64,000 nt of DNA from assembly GCF_028372415.1 (NCBI RefSeq), contig NC_092873.1, forward strand, positions 357,148,128 through 357,212,127, read 5' to 3'. Below are positions 31,880 to 44,799 of this stretch, piece by piece. Origin of the DNA: Notamacropus eugenii. Lineage: Eukaryota; Chordata; Mammalia; Diprotodontia; Macropodidae. Each line of letters starts with the position of its first letter. Position 1 is the stretch's first letter. A program made the position numbers and the translations under genes. The notes beneath the pieces are model-generated. The model was not told the DNA's origin. It ran no database searches and worked only from the letters and a program-made list of their open reading frames with translations.

Positions 31880-34603
31880 ATTATGACCTCTCCAGAGCTG
31901 AACTCCACTATTAACTCCAGAGTGTCTTCTGATTGTATGAAACAGTTTCATGTCCCATGTCATTTCTGCACACATTTGCTAGCTAGGCTCATGTCTCCGA
32001 TATGGGAGACATAAACCAGAGAAGCTCCAGGATTCATCCAACTGAGATTTCGGCCTGCACTCAAGTGTTCCGGGGAAATTCCATTGAGAAGTTATCACAG
32101 TCGAAGACAGCACGATCTCACTTCTTATTTCAAATTAGTAAAAGATAATTTCTCACATTTTCCCTTCCAAATTCTCGCCCACTCTCTACGCGCCACCCCC
32201 GCTGCGATCACGGGAAGTGTGGAGTTGGCAGGCGGCAGGCGGGAGGAGTAAGTGGGACGGAAAGGGATAGCTGTGGATATGGAGTGGTTGTCCTTACCAA
32301 GGAGAGTCTTCTTTTCATTGGAGACACAAATGAAACAGGAGATATCGGGAGAAGGCATCTGACTAACATGAGAGGAGAAGACGCTAGGAAGAAGGAAGTC
32401 TTGGTGAACGACTTCAGCATCTTTCAGGAACATATCAGCAAGGCCTATAGATGGGGGCTTGGGGAAGGGGAGCCATGAGAGGTGGCATGAGGCGTGTCAA
32501 CGTTTGCGGGACATAGCAAGTATGTGTGTGGTTCTAAGATGAAAAGATATCTAACAGTGATATGAATGATGAATAAATGAGCTATGAGTTATGACCCAGA
32601 GAAGAAGCATGGTACCTGACTGTCAAATGGTACCTTGAAGCCACGTCCACCGACTTGGAAAAATCTTTCAGTTTACGGACAACTTACTCTTTTCAGAATT
32701 CTGGCCACCTTAGCCGTTACCTAACATCAAGGTGATTCAGCGGAAAACTTCCACCTTGAGTGAAATTAATTTCTTTAGCTCCAAAACCCACAACGATGGA
32801 TGACAGTCCTTTGAAAGCAGATTACACTGAACAGTGAGACAAAACCGTGGCACCTAAGGAGCGCTCTTTGATTCATTCCATGATCCAAACAACGCAATTT
32901 CAAAATAGAGAGGCTGATAACTTCATTCCAGTGTCTTACGGACACAAAAGGAAAGCTGTTATCGAAAACTGTGGTGCATTTCTTGTTGGACTATCTGGAG
33001 TAGTTCTGTTAAACGTTCTTAAGCTGAATCATTACGAACCATGGAAATATTGCAAAATGGGAAATGTGAAGGCTTGGTCAGGAAGAACTGAACATTTAAT
33101 GAAGTCTTTAATATGAAAGCTATTCTATTCGCTAGCTCGAAAACAAGGCCTCTTCTCCTCTCTCACTCTGCACGGAAGGTGACTGAGTTTCCAAAAAGTA
33201 TGTCAGCATTGCTAAGCTTCAAAAGCATCTACGGGGATGGAAAAGTTCCAGGCATGGCTGTAGTGACAAATGGCCTACTATTCAAAGGAAACTAATAAGT
33301 GTTCAATGAACACCCACTGAGTACAAGGCATGGGTCTTAGCAAACAAACACAGGCAAAAAGACAAGTCATTGCCTTCAACCTGTCAAGTACGACCATTTC
33401 CAGCTCCACCCAATTTGGGGATTATTTCACATGGACGGAATTCATGGGCCAGAAGGAAAAAGAAGAGCAACTGAACCAGACGACTACGTAGACTGGAATG
33501 GGGAAAAAGAAGATGTTGTCAAAATTCATAAAATCTCTCCAGAATTGGAGGCCATGAAGAAATCGATCGAATGCCAGGACTCTAGGAAAAAAGCAAAGCT
33601 TCAACCCTGGCATCCATACCGTAAGAAACACCACCTTAGGCAATTATTTTCAAGGTGGTGCTTTTTGTCGCCACATCCCATAATCATTGCTGCAACAAAT
33701 GATGATCCAATATTTCATGAAATGATGTTTGCCCTTGTCTTTGAGAGCGTGATACAGGACATTCCACGAACTCCTTTGACTGCTTCCTTAAGGAAAACCT
33801 GTGAAACCTCTTTCCTTTGACCTACAAGTGTCTCACGTATTTTCTATCTGTTTAAAGCCAGAAAGATCTGGCCGTCAAGGCTGAAAAATTCCGTCTCTAG
33901 AGGGTTGGCCTGCTGCTCCTGAACTTCTTCCTCCGTGCTTACTTTGACCACTGGGAAACAGAAACGCTGACAGGAAGGCCAATAAGGTCATTGCCAAAAG
34001 ACAGGAGCTGCCAAGGCTGTTACTTGACTGGCATAGCCTTTGAGTCGTCAGCCTCACCTGCAAACCATGATGAGGCATCAGACGAGGACGAGGGGAGAGA
34101 TTTGAGCTCTTGTCTAAAAGTCCTAGACCCAGACTCAGGTACCATGCCCTCACCAAAATATTTCTTTCTCAATTCGATTCGCCTCTCCCGACATCTCCAT
34201 CATCAGTCATGAATAGAGAGTACCCAGCAGATAATGAAGATGACACCATCACGTGCATAGTTCTTCATCAGCATGCTGAAATCCCTAGAACTGTTTCGAA
34301 GTTTTCTTTTGCCATATCTCCTGCATGCTGTGGGTCACTTGGAGTGGATAATGATCACCACGTCGGAAAGATCCGCAGAGGCCCTTTGTCCCATCCCGGC
34401 TAAAGACCCCGAGAAGAAAGCAGACCTCTTTCGAATTGGAGCTTTTATACAAGACAACGACATTTCTTTGGTCTGAATTGTGGCCATCACTCTTGGGTCT
34501 TTCTTTGCCGCAATCCGTCTAAGCTTCAACATCGCCTTCAGAGTAGAGTTCCCAGCACCTCCTCTAAAACTATCCACATCCCTTAGGAAGAACCCTGCCC
34601 ACC

Positions 34604-34606
<3 letters not shown>

Positions 34607-34668
<62 letters not shown>
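34607..34668. repeat. (CA)31 microsatellite, unit 4
   Basis: Perfect CA run, longest of the ten, 309 bases before the TATA box. Confidence 0.97.
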
Positions 34669-34671
<3 letters not shown>

Positions 34672-34933
34672 CACGAGTCGTGGAATGATGCACGGAAAAA
34701 AAAGATGTGTAATACCCTTGGTCATTGAGGGCAGGCAATGGCAAGGTGAACCAGGAATTGACCAAGGAGAGAAATTTGGCAGAGTAATTAAGGCAAGATG
34801 AAAAGATAAGTGATGATTCTAGAGGGCAAAAACAAATGAGATGACGAATTCCCAAAGTTCAAGGAAAAAGTAGATTCAGGAGAAAATAATTTCTTAATTG
34901 CATTTTACTTTTCCATCATGATAAACAATAACA

Positions 34934-34983
34934 GGGAAATCCCCTTACACGTGCTGACAGCCGTTGCTCATCGGGGTATAAAA
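34934..34983 (+). promoter_or_regulatory. KRTAP core promoter, unit 4
   Basis: Kappa-B-like GGGAAATCCC 34934-34943, CACGTG 34948-34953, TATAAAA 34977-34983. Confidence 0.8.
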
Positions 34984-35066
34984 GAGGCCCGTGGGGCAAG
35001 AAGTTTCTCAAACACAAGTTAATCCCTATCCTTGAACCAAAGCTAGAAGATCCATCCGCTGACACC

Positions 35067-35729
35067 ATGGTCAACTCCTGTTGTGGCTCCGTGTGCTCTG
35101 AGCGCAGCTGTGGCCAGGAAGCCTGTGAGGAGGCATGCTGCGCCCCCAGCTGCTGCAGACCCAGCTGCTGCCCCTCTGTGTGCTGCCAGCCAACGTGCTG
35201 CCAAACGACTTGTTGCCGCCCAACTTGCTGCCGCCCAACTTGCTGTGTGACCAGCTGCTGCCAGCCCTGCTGCCGCCCCAGCTGCTGTCGTCCCGTCTGC
35301 TGCCAGACGACTTGCTGCAGAACCACGTGCTGCCGCCCCAGCTGCTGTCTGTCCAGCTGCTGCAGACCAAGGTGCTGCCAGTCCGTTTGCTGCCAACCCA
35401 CCTGCTGCCGCCCTTCCTGCTGCCAGTCTAGTTGCTGCTCACCTTGCTGCTGCCAAACCACTTGCTGCCGCCCAACTTGCTGCCGCCCCAGCTGCTGTGT
35501 GTCCAGCTGCTGCCAGCCCTGCTGCCGCCCCAGCTGCTGTGTGTCCAGCTGCTGCCGGCCCTGCTGCCGCCCCAGCTGCTGTGTGTCCAGCTGCTGCCGG
35601 CCCTGCTGCCGCCCCAGCTGCTGTGTGTCCAGCTGCTGCCGGCCCTGCTGCCGCCCCACATGCTGCCAGACCACCTGCTGCAGGACCACCTGCTGCCGCC
35701 CAGCCTGCTGTGGCTCCTCCTGCTGCTGA
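35067..35729 (+). CDS. KRTAP4: Keratin-associated protein, KRTAP4-like, copy 4 (220 aa)
   Basis: Intact frame, 88 Cys, repeat pattern Q-R-R-R, unique in the array. That pattern equals copy 3 with one R repeat removed and its last Q changed, so copies 3 and 4 could be related by unequal exchange within the 42-bp repeats. The 5'UTR has one private change (T at 35020 where all other copies have C). Start, stop and flanks are otherwise as in the other copies. Confidence 0.95.
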   Translation: MVNSCCGSVCSERSCGQEACEEACCAPSCCRPSCCPSVCCQPTCCQTTCCRPTCCRPTCCVTSCCQPCCRPSCCRPVCCQTTCCRTTCCRPSCCLSSCCRPRCCQSVCCQPTCCRPSCCQSSCCSPCCCQTTCCRPTCCRPSCCVSSCCQPCCRPSCCVSSCCRPCCRPSCCVSSCCRPCCRPSCCVSSCCRPCCRPTCCQTTCCRTTCCRPACCGSSCC

Positions 35730-36180
35730 GCACCAGAACAACACCCATTGTCCACACCATCATGCCTTTTCGAGGAAATGCCCCTCTTCCTTCTTATCTC
35801 TCACATCGTCTGCCAAGGAAGAACACGCTGACGCCAATGTGCTAGGAGCCAGGGATGAAAACCCCCGTCCTTTGGATGCATACGTCTCAACTTCTTTTCT
35901 GACCTTCCCTTTCCATTCTTTGCCAATTGGGGATCAGCTGTGGATTTTGAATGCGGTCATTCAAAAGGGACGAGAGTCCCCCAGCTCTTGGACCTCTCCC
36001 TGGCATTCCAAACCTATAGCAAAGTAGTCTCGGACAAACATCAGAATCAGAACGTGTCTACCCAGCATTTCCTGCGTCCGATACCAAGGCAACAAGGTCA
36101 TTGAAACAGAAAAGACCCTTCCTACGTTCATCCAAATCATAACGTTGCCACGTTTTTCTAGCATTGCTTGTGTATTTGCA

Positions 36181-36186
36181 AATAAA
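36181..36186 (+). terminator. Polyadenylation signal AATAAA, KRTAP copy 4
   Basis: 452 bases after the stop codon. Confidence 0.65.
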
Positions 36187-38910
36187 ATTATGACCTCTCC
36201 AGAGCTGAACTCCACTATTAACTCCAGAGTGTCTTCTGATTGTATGAAACAGTTTCATGTCCCATGTCATTTCTGCACACATTTGCTAGCTAGGCTCATG
36301 TCTCCGATATGGGAGACATAAACCAGAGAAGCTCCAGGATTCATCCAACTGAGATTTCGGCCTGCACTCAAGTGTTCCGGGGAAATTCCATTGAGAAGTT
36401 ATCACAGTCGAAGACAGCACGATCTCACTTCTTATTTCAAATTAGTAAAAGATAATTTCTCACATTTTCCCTTCCAAATTCTCGCCCACTCTCTACGCGC
36501 CACCCCCGCTGCGATCACGGGAAGTGTGGAGTTGGCAGGCGGCAGGCGGGAGGAGTAAGTGGGACGGAAAGGGATAGCTGTGGATATGGAGTGGTTGTCC
36601 TTACCAAGGAGAGTCTTCTTTTCATTGGAGACACAAATGAAACAGGAGATATCGGGAGAAGGCATCTGACTAACATGAGAGGAGAAGACGCTAGGAAGAA
36701 GGAAGTCTTGGTGAACGACTTCAGCATCTTTCAGGAACATATCAGCAAGGCCTATAGATGGGGGCTTGGGGAAGGGGAGCCATGAGAGGTGGCATGAGGC
36801 GTGTCAACGTTTGCGGGACATAGCAAGTATGTGTGTGGTTCTAAGATGAAAAGATATCTAACAGTGATATGAATGATGAATAAATGAGCTATGAGTTATG
36901 ACCCAGAGAAGAAGCATGGTACCTGACTGTCAAATGGTACCTTGAAGCCATGTCCACCGACTTGGAAAAATCTTTCAGTTTACGGACAACTTACTCTTTT
37001 CAGAATTCTGGCCACCTTAGCCGTTACCTAACATCAAGGTGATTCAGCGGAAAACTTCCACCTTGAGTGAAATTAATTTCTTTAGCTCCAAAACCCACAA
37101 CGATGGATGACAGTCCTTTCAAAGCAGATTACACTGAACAGTGAGACAAAACCGTGGCACCTAAGGAGCGCTCTTTGATTCATTCCATGATCCAAACAAC
37201 GCAATTTCAAAATAGATAGGCTGATAACTTCATTCCAGTGTCTTACGGACACAAAAGGAAAGCTGTTATCGAAAACTGTGGTGCATTTCTTGTTGGACTA
37301 TCTGGAGTAGTTCTGTTAAACGTTCTTAAGCTGAATCGTTACGAACCATGGAAATATTGCAAAATGGGAAATGTGAAGGCTTGGTCAGGAAGAACTGAAC
37401 ATTTAATGAAGTCTTTAATATGAAAGCTATTCTATTCGCTAGCTCGAAAACAAGGCCTCTTCTCCTCTCTCACTCTGCACGGAAGGTGACTGAGTTTCCA
37501 AAAAGTATGTCAGCATTGCTAAGCTTCAAAAGCATCTACGGGGATGGAAAAGTTCCAGGCATGGCTGTAGTGACAAATGCCCTACTATTCAAAGGAAACT
37601 AATAAGTGTTCAATGAACACCCACTGAGTACAAGGCATGGGTCTTAGCAAACAAACACAGGCAAAAAGACAAGTCATTGCCTTCAACCTGTCAAGTACGA
37701 CCATTTCCAGCTCCACCCAATTTGGGGATTATTTCACATGGACGGAATTCATGGGCCAGAAGGAAAAAGAAGAGCAACTGAACCAGACGACTACGTAGAC
37801 TGGAATGGGGAAAAAGAAGATGTTGTCAAAATTCATAAAATCTCTCCAGAATTGGAGGCCATGAAGAAATCGATCGAATGCCAGGACTCTAGGAAAAAAG
37901 CAAAGCTTCAACCCTGGCATCCATACCGTAAGAAACACCACCTTAGGCAATTATTTTCAAGGTGGTGCTTTTTGTCGCCACATCCCATAATCATTGCTGC
38001 AACAAATGATGATCCAATATTTCATGAAATGATGTTTGCCCTTGTCTTTGAGAGCGTGATACAGGACATTCCACGAACTCCTTTGACTGCTTCCTTAAGG
38101 AAAACCTGTGAAACCTCTTTCCTTTGACCTACAAGTGTCTCACGTATTTTCTATCTGTTTAAAGCCAGAAAGATCTGGCCGTCAAGGCTGAAAAATTCCG
38201 TCTCTAGAGGGTTGGCCTGCTGCTCCTGAACTTCTTCCTCCGTGCTTACTTTGACCACTGGGAAACAGAAACGCTGACAGGAAGGCCAATAAGGTCATTG
38301 CCAAAAGACAGGAGCTGCCAAGGCTGTTACTTGACTGGCATAGCCTTTGAGTCGTCAGCCTCACCTGCAAACCATGATGAGGCATCAGACGAGGACGAGG
38401 GGAGAGATTTGAGCTCTTGTCTAAAAGTCCTAGACCCAGACTCAGGTACCATGCCCTCACCAAAATATTTCTTTCTCAATTCGATTCGCCTCTCCCGACA
38501 TCTCCATCATCAGTCATGAATAGAGAGTACCCAGCAGATAATGAAGATGACACCATCACGTGCATAGTTCTTCATCAGCATGCTGAAATCCCTAGAACTG
38601 TTTCGAAGTTTTCTTTTGCCATATCTCCTGCATGCTGTGGGTCACTTGGAGTGGATAATGATCACCACGTCGGAAAGATCCGCAGAGGCCCTTTGTCCCA
38701 TCCCGGCTAAAGACCCCGAGAAGAAAGCAGACCTCTTTCGAATTGGAGCTTTTATACAAGACAACGACATTTCTTTGGTCTGAATTGTGGCCATCACTCT
38801 TGGGTCTTTCTTTGCCGCAATCCGTCTAAGCTTCAACATCGCCTTCAGAGTAGAGTTCCCAGCTCCTCCTCTAAAACTATCCACATCCCTTAGGAAGAAC
38901 CCTGCCCACC

Positions 38911-38913
<3 letters not shown>

Positions 38914-38967
<54 letters not shown>
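38914..38967. repeat. (CA)27 microsatellite, unit 5
   Basis: Perfect CA run 308 bases before the TATA box. Confidence 0.97.
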
Positions 38968-38970
<3 letters not shown>

Positions 38971-39231
38971 CACGAGTCGTGGAATGATGCACGGAAAAAA
39001 AAGATGTGTAATACCCTTGGTCATTGAGGGCAGGCAATGGCAAGGTGAACCAGGAATTGACCAAGGAGAGAAATTTGGCAGAGTAATTAAGGCAAGATGA
39101 AAAGATAAGTGATGATTCTAGAGGGCAAAAACAAATGAGATGACGAATTCCCAAAGTTCAAGGAAAAATAGATTCAGGAGAAAATAATTTCTTAATTGCA
39201 TTTTACTTTTCCATCATGATAAACAATAACA

Positions 39232-39281
39232 GGGAAATCCCCTTACACGTGCTGACAGCCGTTGCTCATCGGGGTATAAAA
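39232..39281 (+). promoter_or_regulatory. KRTAP core promoter, unit 5
   Basis: Kappa-B-like GGGAAATCCC 39232-39241, CACGTG 39246-39251, TATAAAA 39275-39281. Confidence 0.8.
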
Positions 39282-39364
39282 GAGGCCCGTGGGGCAAGAA
39301 GTTTCTCAAACACAAGTCAATCCCTATCCTTGAACCAAAGCTAGAAGATCCATCCGCTGACACC

Positions 39365-40027
39365 ATGGTCAACTCCTGTTGTGGCTCCGTGTGCTCTGAG
39401 CGCAGCTGTGGCCAGGAAGCCTGTGAGGAGGCATGCTGCGCCCCCAGCTGCTGCAGACCCAGCTGCTGCCCCTCTGTGTGCTGCCAGCCAACGTGCTGCC
39501 AAACGACTTGTTGCCGCCCAACTTGCTGCCGCCCAACTTGCTGTGTGACCAGCTGCTGCCAGCCCTGCTGCCGCCCCAGCTGCTGTCGTCCCGTCTGCTG
39601 CCAGACGACTTGCTGCAGAACCACGTGCTGCCGCCCCAGCTGCTGTCTGTCCAGCTGCTGCAGACCAAGGTGCTGCCAGTCCGTTTGCTGCCAACCCACC
39701 TGCTGCCGCCCTTCCTGCTGCCAGTCTAGTTGCTGCTCACCTTGCTGCTGCCAAACCACTTGCTGCCGCCCAACTTGCTGCCGCCCCAGCTGCTGTGTGT
39801 CCAGCTGCTGCCAGCCCTGCTGCCGCCCCAGCTGCTGTGTGTCCAGCTGCTGCCAGCCCTGCTGCCGCCCCAGCTGCTGTGTGTCCAGCTGTTGCCGGCC
39901 CTGCTGCCGCCCCAGCTGCTGTGTGTCCAGCTGCTGCCGGCCCTGCTGCCGCCCCACATGCTGCCAGACCACCTGCTGCAGGACCACCTGCTGCCGCCCA
40001 GCCTGCTGTGGCTCCTCCTGCTGCTGA
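39365..40027 (+). CDS. KRTAP4: Keratin-associated protein, KRTAP4-like, copy 5 (220 aa)
   Basis: Repeat pattern Q-Q-R-R. The protein is identical to copies 6, 8, 9 and 10, making this the majority form. It carries one private silent change, TGT for TGC in the third 14-residue repeat (T at 39892), which makes it the only copy distinguishable at DNA level within that protein class by a coding change I noticed. Downstream, its 3' region shares agtcccttcc and ccagactgt with units 8 and 9. Confidence 0.95.
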   Translation: MVNSCCGSVCSERSCGQEACEEACCAPSCCRPSCCPSVCCQPTCCQTTCCRPTCCRPTCCVTSCCQPCCRPSCCRPVCCQTTCCRTTCCRPSCCLSSCCRPRCCQSVCCQPTCCRPSCCQSSCCSPCCCQTTCCRPTCCRPSCCVSSCCQPCCRPSCCVSSCCQPCCRPSCCVSSCCRPCCRPSCCVSSCCRPCCRPTCCQTTCCRTTCCRPACCGSSCC

Positions 40028-40478
40028 GCACCAGAACAACACCCATTGTCCACACCATCATGCCTTTTCGAGGAAATGCCCCTCTTCCTTCTTATCTCTC
40101 ACATCGTCTGCCAAGGAAGAACACGCTGACGCCAATGTGCTAGGAGCCAGGGATGAAAACCCCCGTCCTTTGGATGCATATGTCTCAACTTCTTTTCTGA
40201 CCTTCCCTTTCCATTCTTTGCCAATTGGGGATCAGCTGTGGATTTTGAATGCGGTCATTCAAAAGGGACGAGAGTCCCCCAGCTCTTGGACCTCTCCCTG
40301 GCATTCCAAACCTATAGCAAAGTAGTCTCGGACAAACATCAGAATCAGAACGTGTCTACCCAGCATTTCCTGCGTCCGATACCAAGGCAACAAGGTCATT
40401 GAAACAGAAAAGTCCCTTCCTACGTTCATCCAAATCATAACGTTGCCACGTTTTTCTAGCATTGCTTGTGTATTTGCA

Positions 40479-40484
40479 AATAAA
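40479..40484 (+). terminator. Polyadenylation signal AATAAA, KRTAP copy 5
   Basis: 452 bases after the stop codon. Confidence 0.65.
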
Positions 40485-41676
40485 ATTATGACCTCTCCAG
40501 AGCTGAACTCCACTATTAACTCCAGACTGTCTTCTGATTGTATGAAACAGTTTCATGTCCCATGTCATTTCTGCACACATTTGCTAGCTAGGCTCATGTC
40601 TCCGATATGGGAGACATAAACCAGAGAAGCTCCAGGATTCATCCAACTGAGATTTCGGCCTGCACTCAAGTGTTCCGGGGAAATTCCATTGAGAAGTTAT
40701 CACAGTCGAAGACAGCACGATCTCACTTCTTATTTCAAATTAGTAAAAGATAATTTCTCACATTTTCCCTTCCAAATTCTCGCCCACTCTCTACGCGCCA
40801 CCCCCGCTGCGATCACGGGAAGTGTGGAGTTGGCAGGCGGCAGGCGGGAGGAGTAAGTGGGACGGAAAGGGATAGCTGTGGATATGGAGTGGTTGTCCTT
40901 ACCAAGGAGAGTCTTCTTTTCATTGGAGACACAAATGAAACAGGAGATATCGGGAGAAGGCATCTGACTAACATGAGAGGAGAAGACGCTAGGAAGAAGG
41001 AAGTCTTGGTGAACGACTTCAGCATCTTTCAGGAACATATCAGCAAGGCCTATAGATGGGGGCTTGGGGAAGGGGAGCCATGAGAGGTGGCATGAGGCGT
41101 GTCAACGTTTGCGGGACATAGCAAGTATGTGTGTGGTTCTAAGATGAAAAGATATCTAACAGTGATATGAATGATGAATAAATGAGCTATGAGTTATGAC
41201 CCAGAGAAGAAGCATGGTACCTGACTGTCAAATGGTACCTTGAAGCCATGTCCACCGACTTGGAAAAATCTTTCAGTTTACGGACAACTTACTCTTTTCA
41301 GAATTCTGGCCACCTTAGCCGTTACCTAACATCAAGGTGATTCAGCGGAAAACTTCCACCTTGAGTGAAATTAATTTCTTTAGCTCCAAAACCCACAATG
41401 ATGGATGACAGTCCTTTCAAAGCAGATTACACTGAACAGTGAGACAAAACCGTGGCACCTAAGGAGCGCTCTTTGATTCATTCCATGATCCAAACAACGC
41501 AATTTCAAAATAGATAGGCTGATAACTTCATTCCAGTGTCTTACGGACACAAAAGGAAAGCTGTTATCGAAAACTGTGGTGCATTTCTTGTTGGACTATC
41601 TGGAGTAGTTCTGTTAAACGTTCTTAAGCTGAATCGTTACGAACCATGGAAATATTGCAAAATGGGAAATGTGAAG

Positions 41677-41693
41677 AATATGATTGATTGGAG
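41677..41693 (+). repeat. 17-bp indel block, unit 5
   Basis: aatatgattgattggag is present here and at 58867-58883 and 63182-63198, absent at the same place in the other seven units, where gtgaag joins gcttgg directly. An AG at both edges allows a slippage or microhomology deletion, so presence may be the ancestral state. Confidence 0.9.
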
Positions 41694-43225
41694 GCTTGGT
41701 CAGGAAGAACTGAACATTTAATGAAGTCTTTAATATGAAAGCTATTCTATTCGCTAGCTCGAAAACAAGGCCTCTTCTCCTCTCTCACTCTGCACGGAAG
41801 GTGACTGAGTTTCCAAAAAGTATGTCAGCATTGCTAAGCTTCAAAAGCATCTACGGGGATGGAAAAGTTCCAGGCATGGCTGTAGTGACAAATGCCCTAC
41901 TATTCAAAGGAAACTAATAAGTGTTCAATGAACACCCACTGAGTACAAGGCATGGGTCTTAGCAAACAAACACAGGCAAAAAGACAAGTCATTGCCTTCA
42001 ACCTGTCAAGTACGACCATTTCCAGCTCCACCCAATTTGGGGATTATTTCACATGGACGGAATTCATGGGCCAGAAGGAAATAGAAGAGCAACTGAACCA
42101 GACGACTACATAGACTGGAATGGGGAAAAAGAAGATGTTGTCAAAATTCATAAAATCTCTCCAGAATTGGAGGCCATAAAGAAATCGATCGAATGCCAGG
42201 ACTCTAGGAAAAAAGCAAAGCTTCAACCCTGGCATCCATACCGTAAGAAACACCACCTTAGGCAATTATTTTCAAGGTGGTGCTTTTTGTCGCCACATCC
42301 CATAATCATTGCTGCAACAAATGATGATCCAATATTTCATGAAATGATGTTTGCCCTTGTCTTTGAGAGCGTGATACAGGACATTCCACGAACTCCTTTG
42401 ACTGCTTCCTTAAGGAAAACCTGTGAAACCTCTTTCCTTTGACCTACAAGTGTCTCACGTATTTTCTATCTGTTTAAAGCCAGAAAGATCTGGCCGTCAA
42501 GGCTGAAAAATTCCGTCTCTAGAGAGTTGGCCTGCTGCTCCTGAACTTCTTCCTCCGTGCTTACTTTGACCACTGGGAAACAGAAACGCTGACAGGAAGG
42601 CCAATAAGGTCATTGCCAAAAGACAGGAGCTGCCAAGGCTGTTACTTGACTGGCATAGCCTTTGAGTCGTCAGCCTCACCTGCAAACCATGATGAGGCAT
42701 CAGACGAGGACGAGGGGAGAGATTTGAGCTCTTGTCTAAAAGTCCTAGACCCAGACTCAGGTACCATGCCCTCACCAAAATATTTCTTTCTCAATTCGAT
42801 TCGCCTCTCCCGACATCTCCATCATCAGTCATGAATAGAGAGTACCCAGCAGATAATGAAGATGACACCATCACGTGCATAGTTCTTCATCAGCATGCTG
42901 AAATCCCTAGAACTGTTTCGAAGTTTTCTTTTGCCATATCTCCTGCATGCTGTGGGTCACTTGGAGTGGATAATGATCACCACGTCGGAAAGATCCGCAG
43001 AGGCCCTTTGTCCCATCCCGGCTAAAGACCCCGAGAAGAAAGCAGACCTCTTTCGAATTGGAGCTTTTATACAAGACAACGACATTTCTTTGGTCTGAAT
43101 TGTGGCCATCACTCTTGGGTCTTTCTTTGCCGCAATCCGTCTAAGCTTCAACATCGCCTTCAGAGTAGAGTTCCCAGCTCCTCCTCTAAAACTATCCACA
43201 TCCCTTAGGAAGAACCCTGCCCACC

Positions 43226-43228
<3 letters not shown>

Positions 43229-43282
<54 letters not shown>
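43229..43282. repeat. (CA)27 microsatellite, unit 6
   Basis: Perfect CA run 308 bases before the TATA box. Confidence 0.97.
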
Positions 43283-43285
<3 letters not shown>

Positions 43286-43546
43286 CACGAGTCGTGGAAT
43301 GATGCACGGAAAAAAAAGATGTGTAATACCCTTGGTCATTGAGGGCAGGCAATGGCAAGGTGAACCAGGAATTGACCAAGGAGAGAAATTTGGCAGAGTA
43401 ATTAAGGCAAGATGAAAAGATAAGTGATGATTCTAGAGGGCAAAAACAAATGAGATGACGAATTCCCAAAGTTCAAGGAAAAATAGATTCAGGAGAAAAT
43501 AATTTCTTAATTGCATTTTACTTTTCCATCATGATAAACAATAACA

Positions 43547-43596
43547 GGGAAATCCCCTTACACGTGCTGACAGCCGTTGCTCATCGGGGTATAAAA
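43547..43596 (+). promoter_or_regulatory. KRTAP core promoter, unit 6
   Basis: Kappa-B-like GGGAAATCCC 43547-43556, CACGTG 43561-43566, TATAAAA 43590-43596. Confidence 0.8.
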
Positions 43597-43679
43597 GAGG
43601 CCCGTGGGGCAAGAAGTTTCTCAAACACAAGTCAATCCCTATCCTTGAACCAAAGCTAGAAGATCCATCCGCTGACACC

Positions 43680-44342
43680 ATGGTCAACTCCTGTTGTGGC
43701 TCCGTGTGCTCTGAGCGCAGCTGTGGCCAGGAAGCCTGTGAGGAGGCATGCTGCGCCCCCAGCTGCTGCAGACCCAGCTGCTGCCCCTCTGTGTGCTGCC
43801 AGCCAACGTGCTGCCAAACGACTTGTTGCCGCCCAACTTGCTGCCGCCCAACTTGCTGTGTGACCAGCTGCTGCCAGCCCTGCTGCCGCCCCAGCTGCTG
43901 TCGTCCCGTCTGCTGCCAGACGACTTGCTGCAGAACCACGTGCTGCCGCCCCAGCTGCTGTCTGTCCAGCTGCTGCAGACCAAGGTGCTGCCAGTCCGTT
44001 TGCTGCCAACCCACCTGCTGCCGCCCTTCCTGCTGCCAGTCTAGTTGCTGCTCACCTTGCTGCTGCCAAACCACTTGCTGCCGCCCAACTTGCTGCCGCC
44101 CCAGCTGCTGTGTGTCCAGCTGCTGCCAGCCCTGCTGCCGCCCCAGCTGCTGTGTGTCCAGCTGCTGCCAGCCCTGCTGCCGCCCCAGCTGCTGTGTGTC
44201 CAGCTGCTGCCGGCCCTGCTGCCGCCCCAGCTGCTGTGTGTCCAGCTGCTGCCGGCCCTGCTGCCGCCCCACATGCTGCCAGACCACCTGCTGCAGGACC
44301 ACCTGCTGCCGCCCAGCCTGCTGTGGCTCCTCCTGCTGCTGA
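43680..44342 (+). CDS. KRTAP4: Keratin-associated protein, KRTAP4-like, copy 6 (220 aa)
   Basis: Majority protein form (Q-Q-R-R, 88 Cys). No private coding change noticed. The gene begins 4315 bases after copy 5; that extra length comes from the 17-bp block and not from the coding region. The 3'UTR has agaccctt and ccagagtgt, so although the coding part equals that of copy 5 the downstream part does not, which points to short conversion tracts rather than whole-unit copying. Confidence 0.95.
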   Translation: MVNSCCGSVCSERSCGQEACEEACCAPSCCRPSCCPSVCCQPTCCQTTCCRPTCCRPTCCVTSCCQPCCRPSCCRPVCCQTTCCRTTCCRPSCCLSSCCRPRCCQSVCCQPTCCRPSCCQSSCCSPCCCQTTCCRPTCCRPSCCVSSCCQPCCRPSCCVSSCCQPCCRPSCCVSSCCRPCCRPSCCVSSCCRPCCRPTCCQTTCCRTTCCRPACCGSSCC

Positions 44343-44793
44343 GCACCAGAACAACACCCATTGTCCACACCATCATGCCTTTTCGAGGAAATGCCCCTCT
44401 TCCTTCTTATCTCTCACATCGTCTGCCAAGGAAGAACACGCTGACGCCAATGTGCTAGGAGCCAGGGATGAAAACCCCCGTCCTTTGGATGCATACGTCT
44501 CAACTTCTTTTCTGACCTTCCCTTTCCATTCTTTGCCAATTGGGGATCAGCTGTGGATTTTGAATGCGGTCATTCAAAAGGGACGAGAGTCCCCCAGCTC
44601 TTGGACCTCTCCCTGGCATTCCAAACCTATAGCAAAGTAGTCTCGGACAAACATCAGAATCAGAACGTGTCTACCCAGCATTTCCTGCGTCCGATACCAA
44701 GGCAACAAGGTCATTGAAACAGAAAAGACCCTTCCTACGTTCATCCAAATCATAACGTTGCCACGTTTTTCTAGCATTGCTTGTGTATTTGCA

Positions 44794-44799
44794 AATAAA
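44794..44799 (+). terminator. Polyadenylation signal AATAAA, KRTAP copy 6
   Basis: 452 bases after the stop codon. Confidence 0.65.

Larger units (their letters stand above)
29567..33901 (+). repeat. KRTAP tandem unit 3 (4335 bp)
   Basis: Longer than its neighbours by the extra 42-bp coding repeat. It has cgggaaaaaaag after the CA run and atggcctact at about 33269; both marks are shared only with unit 8. It carries G in cctttgaaagc as in unit 1. Confidence 0.95.
33902..38208 (+). repeat. KRTAP tandem unit 4 (4307 bp)
   Basis: Carries the longest CA run of the array. The promoter side has agcacctcc for agctcctcc (about 34556), unique here. No 17-bp block. Confidence 0.95.
38209..42523 (+). 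repeat. KRTAP tandem unit 5 (4315 bp)
   Basis: First unit with the 17-bp block (41677-41693). Other marks: cacaatgatgg (about 41398), ggaaatagaagagc (about 42078) and ccataaag (about 42174). The first is shared with units 9 and 10, the last two with unit 10 only. aaaaatag replaces aaaaagtag between CA run and promoter (also units 6, 7, 9, 10). Confidence 0.95.
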